Below are positions 43,347 through 54,843 of a stretch of DNA of 64,000 nt, in pieces. The notes under the pieces are model-generated. The model did not search any database, was not told the DNA's origin, and worked only from the letters and a program-made list of their open reading frames with translations. Source of the stretch: Bradyrhizobium sp. PSBB068 (GTDB lineage: Bacteria; Pseudomonadota; Alphaproteobacteria; Rhizobiales; Xanthobacteraceae). The stretch is taken from positions 1,612,001 to 1,676,000 of the forward strand of contig CP069300.1 of assembly GCA_016839165.1 (NCBI GenBank), in the 5' to 3' direction. How positions within the stretch are numbered: position 1 is the stretch's first letter; each line of letters starts with the position of its first letter. The position numbers and the translations under genes are program-made.

Positions 43347-45644
43347 CTACATCAGCTTCTCCATCGTGATCGGCAGCTCGCGCACCCGCTTGCCGGTGGC
43401 ATGGAATACGGCATTGGCGATAGCAGCGGCGGCGCCGACGACGCCGATTTCACCAACTGTCTTGCCGCCAAGGGCGCTGGCGTGAAAGTCCGGCTCGCCG
43501 ACTGAAATGACCTCGATATCAGGCACGTCGGCATTCACCGGCACGACGTATTCGGCAAGGTTGTTGTTGGTGATTCGCGAATAGCGGCGATCGATGTGTA
43601 TGGCTTCGAGAAGCGCTTCTCCCATTCCCATGATCATGCCACCCTTCCACTGACTTTCCGCGAGCCTCGGATTGTACAGCCTGCCGCAATCGAAAGCTCC
43701 GAGCATCCGGCGGACACGCACGGTTCCATAGTCCTCGTCGACACGAACCTCCACGAATTGCGCACACCATGCATAAGTCGCGTGGGTCGCTGACGGCGGG
43801 CCCATATATTTGAAGCTATCGTAGGCGTCGCGCTGCTCTGTTTCGGACGATGCCTTGTCGGCCGGCATGGTGTTGCGCGTGACCTCGATCCGATCGCGAC
43901 CGACCATTCGCATCAGCTCGACGATCGTGACGGCGTCGGCGGAGCCATCCGTTGGCGCGATCATTCCATCCTTGATCGTGAAGTCGTTCACGCGCTTGGC
44001 CTTGAACGGTGAACCAGCATGACTGGACGCGAGCGTCAACAGCTCCTCGCGGGCGGCGCGGGCGGTCTTATCCACGGCGCCGGTGAGAAGATTGGCAATC
44101 TGTGAAACGCCGGCCACCGGTGCGCGGGGCAGGCTGGTGTCGCCGAGACGAACGCGCACCTGCTCGAACGACACGCCGAGCGCGTCGGCTGCCGTCTGAG
44201 CAAGGATGGTGTAGGTACCGCCCCCGATGTCCGGGCCGCTCGATGCAACATGGACCGAACCATCGGCGGCAATCGTGACCCTCGCCTCGCCGGGCGTGTG
44301 CACGTTCGGAAACGCTCCTCCCGCCATGCCCCATCCGATCAATTCGCGGCCATCCCGCATCGAACGCGGCTCCAGCGAGCGTCGCTCCCAGCCAAATGCC
44401 CGCGCGCCGGCTTCATAGGCTTCGCGGAGCCGGCGGGTCGACCAGGGTTTCGCCGATTCAGGGTCCTGACTGGCATAGTTGCGCAGCCGCAATTCGATCG
44501 GATCGAGTTTGAGCTTGTAGGCAAGTTCATCCATTGCGCTTTCGAGCGCATAGGCACCGATCGCTTCTCCGGGCGCGCGCTTCCAACTTGGAGTAAAGGA
44601 ACTGACCCGCACCAGTTTCTGAGTCGAACTCAGGTTCGGCACGGCATACATGACCCTGGCGGTGGCCGCGCCACCCTCGACATAATCGTCATCGACGGAG
44701 GTCTCACTGGTGTTCTCGTGAATGAGCACCTGCAGCTTTCCGTCCTCGCTCGCACCGAGCGTCAGCTTCTGCCGTATCGCGGGCCGCAAGCCGTTGCCGG
44801 TGAAGTTCTGCGGACGCGACAACGCCAGCTTGACGGGTCGTCGCATTTCGCGAGCAGCCATCGCCGCGAGCAGCGAGTCGGCGTGAGCTGTGACCTTGAC
44901 CCCGAAGCCGCCGCCCACGAACGGTGAAATGACGCGCACCTTCTCCATCGGAATGGCAAACCATTCGGAGAATGCCCTTCGTGCGCCCTGTGCCCATTGG
45001 CTCGGCATCCAAACGGTCAGGGCGCCGTCATCGTCCCAGGTTGCGATTGCTCCAAGCGGTTCCATCGGACAGGAATATTCGCGCGGCGTGGTGTAGACGA
45101 CGTCCATGCGCACCGCTGCCGCCGCGAGCGCACCCTTTGCGTCGCCCCGGGCCGGACCCGACGACGGCGCCCCGGGGACGTCGATCGATGTAGCCGCTGG
45201 ATCATCGATGTCGGCGACGGCCAGTTCGGTCTCGTAGTCGATCCGCACGCGGCCCGCAGCCTCCGTCGCATGTTCGAAGCTATCGGCGACCACGAGGGCA
45301 ATGGGTTGACCGTTGTACCGGATGCGAGCGTCCTGGAGCGGCAAGAAGCTCTCCATGACGCTACCTGCTGGAACCATGGGACAGCTCTTGAGCGGCAGGG
45401 CATCGGCATGGGTCAAGATCCGCAGCACACCCGGCATCGTCCGGGCCACGGCAAGATCGATCTTCCCGATGCGCCCCGACGGCACGGTGCTCTCGACAAT
45501 CACAGCATGGACAACGCCTGCCAGATTGTGTTCGAGAGCGTAGTCGGCTTGCCCGGTAACTTTCGCGACGCCATCAACCCGCGCGATGCGACGTCCGAGA
45601 AACGTTCCGTTGCTCTTCAGCGATTCAGACTCGTTGACAGCCAT
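43347..45644 (-). CDS. Aldehyde oxidoreductase/xanthine dehydrogenase-type molybdopterin subunit
   Basis: Large catalytic subunit of a molybdenum hydroxylase, 765 residues from ATG 45644 (MAVNESESLK). Domains: aldehyde-oxidase a/b hammerhead (about 15-130) and Mo-cofactor binding (about 145-700) with FVGGGFGVK, APGEAIGAYALESAMDELA and the C-terminal GKTVGEIGVVGAA containing the likely catalytic Glu. Nearest characterised layout is PaoC/YagR, an aldehyde oxidoreductase. It shares one base with the FAD subunit stop; the operon order is Fe-S, FAD, Mo, as in paoABC. Confidence 0.92.
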   Translation of the reverse strand: MAVNESESLKSNGTFLGRRIARVDGVAKVTGQADYALEHNLAGVVHAVIVESTVPSGRIGKIDLAVARTMPGVLRILTHADALPLKSCPMVPAGSVMESFLPLQDARIRYNGQPIALVVADSFEHATEAAGRVRIDYETELAVADIDDPAATSIDVPGAPSSGPARGDAKGALAAAAVRMDVVYTTPREYSCPMEPLGAIATWDDDGALTVWMPSQWAQGARRAFSEWFAIPMEKVRVISPFVGGGFGVKVTAHADSLLAAMAAREMRRPVKLALSRPQNFTGNGLRPAIRQKLTLGASEDGKLQVLIHENTSETSVDDDYVEGGAATARVMYAVPNLSSTQKLVRVSSFTPSWKRAPGEAIGAYALESAMDELAYKLKLDPIELRLRNYASQDPESAKPWSTRRLREAYEAGARAFGWERRSLEPRSMRDGRELIGWGMAGGAFPNVHTPGEARVTIAADGSVHVASSGPDIGGGTYTILAQTAADALGVSFEQVRVRLGDTSLPRAPVAGVSQIANLLTGAVDKTARAAREELLTLASSHAGSPFKAKRVNDFTIKDGMIAPTDGSADAVTIVELMRMVGRDRIEVTRNTMPADKASSETEQRDAYDSFKYMGPPSATHATYAWCAQFVEVRVDEDYGTVRVRRMLGAFDCGRLYNPRLAESQWKGGMIMGMGEALLEAIHIDRRYSRITNNNLAEYVVPVNADVPDIEVISVGEPDFHASALGGKTVGEIGVVGAAAAIANAVFHATGKRVRELPITMEKLM

Positions 45645-46642
45645 CAGGCGATCCCTCCAACGGTCAGTAGCGCACGCGCGACGACGCGGGGAGCCAATTC
45701 GATCTTGAAGCGGCTTTCGCCATGGTCGACGGCACCCTCGGTGGCCAGGCGACTTGCGGCCCGCACAGTCGCTTCGTCGAAAGTACGTCCGACAAGCGCC
45801 GCTTCGACGGCACGAGCCCGCCACGGCTTCGTGGCGATACCGCCGAGCGCGATCCTGACGTCACGGACGGTGCGACCGTCCGCTTCGAGTTCCAGGCCGA
45901 CAGCGGCGCTTGCGGCCGCAAACTCGTACGACTCGCGGTCGCGCACCTTGAGGTAATGCGAGCGGCGCAGCGCGGCGGAGGTCGGAATCTCGACCGCGAC
46001 GATCAACTCACCGGACGTGAGCGGGTGCTCAACATCGGGCGTGTCGCCGGGCAAGAGGAAGAAGTCATCGATCGGAACGGGACGTTGTGGCTTGCCATTC
46101 TCGACGTAAACAGCGGCGTCGAAGGCAACGAGAGCAACTGCAAAGTCGCCGGGGTTGGTAGCGATGCAGCTTGGACTCGTGCCCAAGACCGCATGCCCGC
46201 GGTTGACGCCCTCGAGTGCAGCGCAGCCCGAACCGGGATCGCGTTTGTTGCAGGCGCCATAGACCGCCGGCTCCCGGAAATAGCTGCAGCGTGTCCGCTG
46301 CATGAGATTGCCACCGATCGTGGCCATGTTGCGCAGTTGGGCCGAGGCGCCGCGCCACAGCGATTCCGACAAAACCGGAAACTCCTTCCGGATTATCGGA
46401 TGATCGGCGACATCGCTCATTCTTGAGAGAGCGCCAATCCGCACGCGCGCCGGACCAGCCTCGATGGTATCGAGGCCCGGCAAGCGCGTAATGTCGATGA
46501 GCGCAGCAGGAACCTCCACCCCGCATTTCATGAGGTCGACCATGGTGGTACCGCCAGCGAGGAAGCGGGAGCCAGCCTGATCGGCAACGGCCCTCAGCGC
46601 GTCGGGAATAGCGGTGGCCCGAACATATTCGAAATTGTTCAT
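45644..46642 (-). CDS. FAD-binding subunit of the molybdenum hydroxylase
   Basis: 332 residues from ATG 46642 (MNNFEYVRA). FAD motifs FLAGGTTMVDLMK and NMATIGGNLMQRT are clear. QRTRCSYFR, GACNKR and GSGCAA carry cysteines arranged as in PaoB/YagS, which hold an extra 4Fe-4S cluster absent from ordinary xanthine dehydrogenase FAD subunits; this points to the Pao-type aldehyde oxidoreductases. The start overlaps the Fe-S subunit by four bases. Confidence 0.92.
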   Translation of the reverse strand: MNNFEYVRATAIPDALRAVADQAGSRFLAGGTTMVDLMKCGVEVPAALIDITRLPGLDTIEAGPARVRIGALSRMSDVADHPIIRKEFPVLSESLWRGASAQLRNMATIGGNLMQRTRCSYFREPAVYGACNKRDPGSGCAALEGVNRGHAVLGTSPSCIATNPGDFAVALVAFDAAVYVENGKPQRPVPIDDFFLLPGDTPDVEHPLTSGELIVAVEIPTSAALRRSHYLKVRDRESYEFAAASAAVGLELEADGRTVRDVRIALGGIATKPWRARAVEAALVGRTFDEATVRAASRLATEGAVDHGESRFKIELAPRVVARALLTVGGIA

Positions 46643-47145
46643 CGTCCTCGCCCCTCTGCAGAATCGATCGCCTGCGCCGCATCGCGCACAGCTGCGACAA
46701 TGTGCGGATAGGCGCCACAACGGCACAGATTGCCGGACATATATTCGCGGATGCTCGTGTCCGAGACGGTTCGGCCTTCGTTAATACAGGCGACAGCCGA
46801 CATGATCTGACCGGGCGTGCAGTATCCGCACTGGAAGGCATCGTGGCGGATGAACGCTTCCTGCACCGGGTGCAGGCTGCCGTTGACCGCCAAACCCTCG
46901 ATTGTGGTAATCGCCAGCCCTTCGACCTGGGACGCAAGCGTCAGGCAAGCGAGGACGCGCCGTCCATCGACGTGAACCGTGCAGGCGCCGCACTGGCCCT
47001 GATCGCATCCTTTCTTGGTACCATAGAGGTGCGTATATTCACGCAACGCATCCAACAGCGTGACCCGCGGCTCGATCTGCAGCAGATGCTCGGAGCCGTT
47101 GATGCGAAGTCTGACCCCTGCGTCCGTGATGGATGATTTCGCCAT
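46639..47145 (-). CDS. 2Fe-2S subunit of the molybdenum hydroxylase
   Basis: 168 residues with two 2Fe-2S clusters: GCDQGQCGACTVHVDGRRVLAC (plant-ferredoxin type) and CGYCTPGQI...CRCGAY (C-terminal helical type). No Tat signal precedes the ferredoxin domain, so unlike E. coli PaoA this enzyme should stay in the cytoplasm. First gene of the operon; a TGAC-N4-GTCA site lies 96 bases upstream of its ATG. Confidence 0.93.
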   Translation of the reverse strand: MAKSSITDAGVRLRINGSEHLLQIEPRVTLLDALREYTHLYGTKKGCDQGQCGACTVHVDGRRVLACLTLASQVEGLAITTIEGLAVNGSLHPVQEAFIRHDAFQCGYCTPGQIMSAVACINEGRTVSDTSIREYMSGNLCRCGAYPHIVAAVRDAAQAIDSAEGRGR

Positions 47146-47240
47146 GGCTCGAACTCCTGTAATGACCGTTGCGCGCAGAACAGCCGGTCGATTTCGAAGG
47201 CCTCATACCACTCTCATGACACCACGACGCAATGAGCGCC

Positions 47241-47254
47241 ATGACAACCGTCAA
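47241..47254. promoter_or_regulatory. TGAC-N4-GTCA palindrome upstream of the oxidoreductase operon
   Basis: ATGACAACCGTCAA, 96 bases before the start at 47145 on the minus strand. Confidence 0.5.
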
Positions 47255-47496
47255 CTTCAGCACGCCGCACCGCATGAGCCAATCACGACGCAATATCGCG
47301 CGCGAATTCTCGAGCGATGCCGCCCAGAAAGATCGGCGATACGCTTTTGCGTTGCTTCAAAATGCGTGCTGCCCCAATGCGGAAGGTCTCTCTATTGACT
47401 TGTGCCGGTGGACGGAGTGCGCGCTCAAAGGCGACGACATTGAACGTTCTCTGTCGTAGCATGCGTCAACGCAGGCGATGAAAGCCGCTTGGCGAG

Positions 47497-47510
47497 TTGA
47501 CAAACGTCAG
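47497..47510. promoter_or_regulatory. TGAC-N4-GTCA palindrome upstream of clpB
   Basis: TTGACAAACGTCAG, 173 bases before ATG 47683. The divergent gap also holds a copy facing the oxidoreductase operon. Confidence 0.5.
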
Positions 47511-47614
47511 TGCGAGCTCGCGGAAACCCGACGACTATCCCGTATGCGGATCATTCGCTTAATGGCGTGCGGTTGGCGACTCGTGGACCCAATACCTTGA
47601 CCGCGATCGAGCGC

Positions 47615-47635
47615 AAGAGTGGTACGCTCTTTTTT
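47615..47635. terminator. Hairpin with T-run just upstream of clpB
   Basis: AAGAGTG-GTA-CGCTCTT (one G-T pair) followed by TTTT on the plus strand. It sits 48 bases before the clpB start and could be a leader attenuator/terminator or an operator. It does not match CIRCE. Confidence 0.35.
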
Positions 47636-47682
47636 GGTGATCGTACGTCGGGGTCGGAGCGGCAGGCCGAGGGAAGACGACG

Positions 47683-50322
<2,640 letters not shown>

Positions 50323-50457
50323 ACGGCCTGCCTGGACGCAGGCATAGTGGGCTGCGCTTGCGAGTACCAGCACTGGTAGGACTAGGACGGCAGGCTCTGC
50401 AACGCGCGGGAATTGAGATCAGACAGAAAGTAGCAACCAGATATCGAGCAGGATGAC
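50323..50457. other. Short gap clpB to UBP gene
   Basis: 135 bases; no site or hairpin I would defend. The next gene may be read from clpB transcripts. Confidence 0.3.
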
Positions 50458-50766
50458 ATGGCACAACATTGCAGGCACTTGGGAGGAATTCACGATGTTA
50501 TTCCCCATTCTCTTGGGTGTGAAGAATGCCTGCAACTGGGCGATCCATGGCTGCACCTGCGCGTCTGCCGAACTTGCGGTCATGTCGGTTGCTGTGATCA
50601 GTCACCCAATCGACACGCCACGAAGCATTTTCATGCAACCGGTCACCCCATCATCGAAGCCTATGATCCGCCCGAAGGCTGGGGCTGGTGTTATGTCGAC
50701 GAATTGTTGTTTGACTTGTCGGATCGACCCACGCCTCAACTAGGTCCGATCCCCAGGTTTTATTGA
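50458..50766 (+). CDS. UBP-type zinc finger protein
   Basis: 102 residues made almost entirely of a zf-UBP domain: CRHL near the N terminus, CEECLQLG, VCRTCGHVGCCD, HATKHFHATGHPII. In eukaryotes this domain binds the C terminus of ubiquitin; bacterial single-domain forms have no assigned function. It sits between clpB and aldehyde dehydrogenase. ATG 50458 is preferred over ATG 50453, which is out of frame. Likely ligands are four Cys pairs and His residues for up to three Zn. Confidence 0.85.
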   Translation: MAQHCRHLGGIHDVIPHSLGCEECLQLGDPWLHLRVCRTCGHVGCCDQSPNRHATKHFHATGHPIIEAYDPPEGWGWCYVDELLFDLSDRPTPQLGPIPRFY

Positions 50767-50857
50767 CGCACTACAGCGCGCTGCACGGCCGGCGACTCTG
50801 AAGGCGTGGCCCAGCCGTAAACAAGCAGTCGATGCAAGATGCTTTCCGGCGTTTGGG

Positions 50858-50871
50858 TTGACGGCTGTCAA
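50858..50871. promoter_or_regulatory. TGAC-N4-GTCA palindrome upstream of aldehyde dehydrogenase
   Basis: TTGACGGCTGTCAA, the best-conserved copy (TTGAC-N4-GTCAA), 64 bases before ATG 50935. Confidence 0.55.
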
Positions 50872-50934
50872 GGTGGAGAGCCGCTCGACGGGTCATCGTC
50901 GGCCGTGAAAGCCAACCTGCCAAGGAAGATGGAC

Positions 50935-52509
50935 ATGGTCGCGCGCAGTGCCACCCGCAGTTCCGACCGACATGAGACCTTAGTGCCGGATGGCGCCAAA
51001 GTTCGAACCAGAGATCCGCAACCTTATGATCAGTTCGAGTTGCTGCCGATCGCCGGGAGTTGGCGCCATGGCCAGGCAGAGCACAGGCTGGTCGACACGA
51101 ACCCTTTTACCGGCGATGTCCTCCTCGAAATCAAGCAGGCCGATCGTCACGATCTTGATGCGGCGTTTGCAGCGGGTGCCAAGGCTCAGGTGGAGTGGGC
51201 CGTCTCAGCACCAGCGGCGCGGGCGCAGGTATTTCGCCGCGCGGCAGACGTGATGGAAGCGCGCCGTGGCGAAATCGTCGATTGGCTGATCAAGGAATCC
51301 GGCAGCACACGGCTGAAGGCGAACCTGGAGTGGGAAGTGACTCATACGGTCATGCTGTGGACGACCTCGGTGCCCCATGCTGTCGAAAGCCGCTACATTC
51401 CGTCCGACATCACGGGTAAGGAAAATCAGGTGCGGCGCAAGCCGGTCGGAGTTGTCGGGGCGATCAGTCCTTGGAACTGGCCGCTCCACCTGAGCAATCG
51501 TACCATCGCACCTGCACTTGCGGTAGGAAACGCCGTTGTGGTGAAACCCTCGAGCGATACACCTGTAACAGGCGGATTGTTGTTGGCGAAAATCTTCGAG
51601 GAGGCAGGTCTGCCGGCGGGGCTCCTCAGCGTCATCGTCGGCGCCGGCAGCGAAATCGGCGACACTTTCGTCAGCCATCCCGTTCCACGAGTCATTTCGT
51701 TCACCGGCTCAACGCCAGTCGGCCGCGGGATCGCGGCACTTGCGGCGAAGGCGTCGATCATCAAGCGCGTCGATCTGGAACTCGGTGGCAATGCTCCCTT
51801 CGTTGTGCTCGCGGACGCCGATCTGGATCAGGCCGTTGAGGCCGCAGTGTTCGGCAAGTTTCTGCACCAGGGCCAGATCTGCATCGCTATAAACCGCATC
51901 ATTGTCGAGGAGCGCGTCTATCACACGTTCGTCGATCGCTTTACGCAGCGGGTGGCGAAGTTGAAAGCAGGCGATCCCCGCGATGGCGATACCATGATTG
52001 GTCCGATCATCAACAACTCGCAGCTTCAGAAGCTGATGGCACGCATTCGCCGCGCGCGCGACGACGGCTGCAAACAGGTGCTCGGAGGCGGGCCGGACGG
52101 TTTCGTGTTGCCGCCGCATGTCTTCGTGAACGTCACCAACCAGATGGAACTTGCAGCTGAAGAAATATTCGGCCCGCTGGCACCGGTCCTCCGGGTCAGC
52201 AATGCCGAAGAAGCCTTGGCCGTGGCCAATGAAACAAGTTTTGGACTAAGCGGCGCCGTGTTCACGCGCGACTTGCACCGGGGCGTGCATTTTGCCCAGC
52301 AAATGCAGGTTGGTATGGCTCATGTCAATGACCAACCCGTCATCGACTTGCCGACCTGTCCGTTTGGCGGCGAGAAGAATTCCGGCATTGGCCGATTCAA
52401 TGGCTCTTGGGCGATCGAGGCGTTCACGACGGACCAGTGGCTGACTGCGCAGCACGCGCCACGAGGCTTTCCCTGGAGCGCTTCGGCCGTGCAAGGGCCG
52501 TGGTCCTGA
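50935..52509 (+). CDS. NAD(P)-dependent aldehyde dehydrogenase
   Basis: 524 residues from ATG 50935, chosen because AAGGA lies 8 bases upstream and because an earlier in-frame ATG (50839) would place the palindrome at 50858 inside the gene. Motifs: SPWNWPLHLSNR (cofactor loop), FTGSTPVGRGIA, LELGGNAPFVV with the catalytic Glu, and HQGQICIAINR with the catalytic Cys. Close to benzaldehyde/vanillin-type dehydrogenases; the substrate is not predictable. The redox fusion gene follows after 12 bases, so they are likely cotranscribed. Confidence 0.92.
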   Translation: MVARSATRSSDRHETLVPDGAKVRTRDPQPYDQFELLPIAGSWRHGQAEHRLVDTNPFTGDVLLEIKQADRHDLDAAFAAGAKAQVEWAVSAPAARAQVFRRAADVMEARRGEIVDWLIKESGSTRLKANLEWEVTHTVMLWTTSVPHAVESRYIPSDITGKENQVRRKPVGVVGAISPWNWPLHLSNRTIAPALAVGNAVVVKPSSDTPVTGGLLLAKIFEEAGLPAGLLSVIVGAGSEIGDTFVSHPVPRVISFTGSTPVGRGIAALAAKASIIKRVDLELGGNAPFVVLADADLDQAVEAAVFGKFLHQGQICIAINRIIVEERVYHTFVDRFTQRVAKLKAGDPRDGDTMIGPIINNSQLQKLMARIRRARDDGCKQVLGGGPDGFVLPPHVFVNVTNQMELAAEEIFGPLAPVLRVSNAEEALAVANETSFGLSGAVFTRDLHRGVHFAQQMQVGMAHVNDQPVIDLPTCPFGGEKNSGIGRFNGSWAIEAFTTDQWLTAQHAPRGFPWSASAVQGPWS

Positions 52510-52521
52510 AAGGCGTATGGG

Positions 52522-54273
52522 ATGGACGACGTATCCAACACGGTTGCCGCTGGTCTACAGACGAACAGCAACGGCATGCTTGAGTCCCGCCGCGAGCACA
52601 TGTTTCCCAAGTTCGCGCCCGACGAGATCGACCGCATGCGCCGATTCGGCGAGGTCAAACACTACGCCGTCAACCAATATCTTTTCCGGACGGGCGAGAT
52701 TCCGCCGGGCATGTTCGTCATCGTTGCCGGTCGGGTATCCATCGAAGCTCGCGATCGACCCGGCCGGACGGAGAAAATCGTTGAACTGGGTGCAGGCGAA
52801 TTCGTCGCCGAAGTCGCGCAACTCTCCGGCGGACCCGCCCTGGTCGATGCGCGCGCAACCGAGCCCGTTGAATCGCTGCTCTTTTTGCCAGCCAGACTTC
52901 GCGCTTTGCTGATCGCCGACGTGCAACTCGGCGAGCGCATTATGCGTGCCCTTGTTTTACGACGGGTGTTCCTCATCGAGGCGGGCGCCGGAGGACCTTG
53001 TCTCATCGGGCACGATGGCCATCCCGGAATGGTGCGTCTGCTGGAATTTTTAGCGCGCAACGCTTATCCGCATCAGGTTCTCGACCCCGCAAAGGATCCG
53101 GATGCGCAAATGTTTTTGACGCACTATCCTTGCAAGTCGGGTGAATTGCCGCTGGTGGTCTGTCCGAACGGGGCAATCCTGAAAAATCCGAGCGAAGCTG
53201 ACTTGGCTCGGGCCTTGGGGATGGTGCCTCCGGATCTCGACGGGCGCCGATACGACGTAGCGATTGTCGGTGCAGGTCCAGGAGGACTTGCGGCTGCCGT
53301 TTATGCGGCATCCGAAGGTTTGTCAGTCGGCGTGTTCGATGCCCGCGCGTTTGGGGGGCAGGCCGGTGCCAGCAGCTGCATCGAGAACTATCTGGGATTT
53401 CCGACCGGAATTTCAGGCCAGGCGTTGGCCGGGCGTGCCTATGTGCAGGCGCAGAAGTTCGGCGTGGAGATGATCATCCCCGAGACGGTCGCGAACCTTC
53501 GTTGTGAGCACTACCCATTCGCGATCGAGCTCTCCGACGGTCGGAGCGTCACCGCGCTGAGCGTGGTGATCGCGAGCGGCGCGCGCTATCGCAGGCCAAA
53601 CATACCGAATCTGGAGAGTTTCGAGGGGCGTGGAGTTTGGTATTGGGCTTCCCCGGTCGAGGCTCGGCTATGCCGGAACGAGGAAGTGGCGCTGGTCGGC
53701 GGAGGCAATTCTGCAGGGCAAGCGGCTGTGTTTCTGAGCCGCTATGCCAAGAAGGTATGGATGCTTGTGCGAGGATCGAGCCTCTCCGAGACCATGTCGC
53801 AATATCTGATCGACAGGATCGCAGCGACAGCCAATATAGAGTTGCTGACCTGCACGGAAATCGTCGGATTGTCGAGCAATGAGCAGGGCCAACTCGAACG
53901 GGCCCGCTGGCGCGACAAGACCGGCGGCGAAGTTGAGAAAACGATCCGCAACGTCTTCATGTTCATCGGTGCGGAGCCCGCAACAGAGTGGTTGAGCGAT
54001 TGCAACGTTAGCCGCGACAGCAAGGGGTTTGTGCGAACCGGCACGAACGTACCCCCTGACGACCTTCTTTCGGCCGACGGCGCGAGCCCGCCCGCATCGC
54101 TCGAGTCGAACATAGCAGGTGTATTTGCAGTGGGTGATGTTCGTTTCGGATCCGTCAAGCGCGTTGGCGCGGCGATCGGCGAGGGAGCCACCGTTGTGCA
54201 GCAGATTCACGCGTTTCTCGAGACGGCGCGGACCAGCCGGAGCGGAGAGCCGGTGCAGGCCGCCGCAGCATGA
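52522..54273 (+). CDS. Cyclic-nucleotide-domain / thioredoxin-reductase-like fusion
   Basis: 583 residues with three parts. Residues about 20-150 form a cNMP-binding-type beta roll (VNQYLFRTGEIPPGMFVIVAGRV). Residues about 165-235 are thioredoxin/glutaredoxin-like without a CxxC. From about 245 it is a thioredoxin-reductase fold with FAD motif IVGAGPGGLAAAVYA, NADPH motif LVGGGNSAGQAAVF and GVFAVGDVRFGSVKRV. The usual redox CxxC of TrxR is missing: the region reads SSCIENYLGFP with one Cys. The fusion type is known in alphaproteobacteria, but its electron acceptor is not established. Confidence 0.88.
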   Translation: MDDVSNTVAAGLQTNSNGMLESRREHMFPKFAPDEIDRMRRFGEVKHYAVNQYLFRTGEIPPGMFVIVAGRVSIEARDRPGRTEKIVELGAGEFVAEVAQLSGGPALVDARATEPVESLLFLPARLRALLIADVQLGERIMRALVLRRVFLIEAGAGGPCLIGHDGHPGMVRLLEFLARNAYPHQVLDPAKDPDAQMFLTHYPCKSGELPLVVCPNGAILKNPSEADLARALGMVPPDLDGRRYDVAIVGAGPGGLAAAVYAASEGLSVGVFDARAFGGQAGASSCIENYLGFPTGISGQALAGRAYVQAQKFGVEMIIPETVANLRCEHYPFAIELSDGRSVTALSVVIASGARYRRPNIPNLESFEGRGVWYWASPVEARLCRNEEVALVGGGNSAGQAAVFLSRYAKKVWMLVRGSSLSETMSQYLIDRIAATANIELLTCTEIVGLSSNEQGQLERARWRDKTGGEVEKTIRNVFMFIGAEPATEWLSDCNVSRDSKGFVRTGTNVPPDDLLSADGASPPASLESNIAGVFAVGDVRFGSVKRVGAAIGEGATVVQQIHAFLETARTSRSGEPVQAAAA

Positions 54274-54309
54274 TAAAATGGCGGTCGAGGACGAAAGAGC
54301 TCAGCGTAT

Positions 54310-54323
54310 ATGACGCCTGTCAA
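54310..54323. promoter_or_regulatory. TGAC-N4-GTCA palindrome at the 5' end of the histone-fold gene
   Basis: ATGACGCCTGTCAA overlaps the first possible ATG of the gene. If it is an operator, translation should start later, at ATG 54358 or 54385. Confidence 0.45.
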
Positions 54324-54843
54324 TGCGACTGGCGGCGAACAATGGCAAACATACCCGATGATCGCTCAACTTCCGCCAGAAAAAATGCCGCCGCCGCGCC
54401 CAGAGGGCATACGACAGTTCCAGCGACTATTTCGCGAGGCGGCTGGTCTCAACCTGGACAAGGCTGACCTCAAGCGTTACGAGGAGTTCGTCGACCACAG
54501 GATTTATCGGTTTTTACTGCGCGCCGAGGCCGACGCCAAAGCTGGCGGCGACGTCCTGATCGAGCCCTGGAATCTCCCGATCACCGCTGGGCTCCAGGAA
54601 TGCATCGAGCAATTCAGAAGGTTGAATGAGACGATAGAGCTGGCGCCGATTCTCGACCGTCTCGCTCATCGGCCGCCGCTGCAATTCAGCTACAGCGACG
54701 AGACCGAAGCAATGCTGCCGGACCTTGCCGGAGGACTTGGCGTAGCGGTCGCACGAGCATTGAAGATCATCGAGCCGGATTTGAAAAACCCGCAGACCAA
54801 GCAGTGGGACCTCGCCTCACGGATCTTCGAGTTGCTGCTGTAG
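54310..54843 (+). CDS. DUF1931-type histone-fold protein
   Basis: 177 residues at most; starts at 54310, 54358 or 54385 (MPPPRPEG). GIRQFQRLFREAAGLNLDKADLKRYEEFVDHRIYRFL matches DUF1931, a bacterial family whose Aquifex member has two histone folds in one chain. WNLPITAGLQECIEQF is the second-fold start. It is rich in charged helices with no membrane segment. DNA binding has been suggested from the fold but not shown here. It follows the reductase fusion by 36 bases on the same strand. Confidence 0.8.
   Translation: MTPVNATGGEQWQTYPMIAQLPPEKMPPPRPEGIRQFQRLFREAAGLNLDKADLKRYEEFVDHRIYRFLLRAEADAKAGGDVLIEPWNLPITAGLQECIEQFRRLNETIELAPILDRLAHRPPLQFSYSDETEAMLPDLAGGLGVAVARALKIIEPDLKNPQTKQWDLASRIFELLL

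Larger units (their letters stand above)
47146..47682. other. Divergent regulatory gap between the oxidoreductase operon and clpB
   Basis: 537 bases. It holds two TGAC-N4-GTCA palindromes (47241 and 47497) and a hairpin near clpB (47615-47635). A 75-residue frame from 47232 has no recognisable family and contains the first box, so I do not call it a gene. Confidence 0.5.

Noticed and set aside
45645..45824. 60-residue extension of the molybdopterin subunit
   Set aside because: It is the wrong frame of the FAD subunit gene; ATG 45644 shares a base with that gene's stop.
47232..47459. 75-residue plus-strand frame upstream of clpB
   Set aside because: No family, overlaps a TGAC-N4-GTCA site and lies in a divergent regulatory gap.
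47598..47640. CIRCE or RpoH promoter in front of clpB
   Set aside because: No TTAGCACTC-N9-GAGTGCTAA and no convincing CTTG...CCCAT pair; only a hairpin with a T-run is visible.
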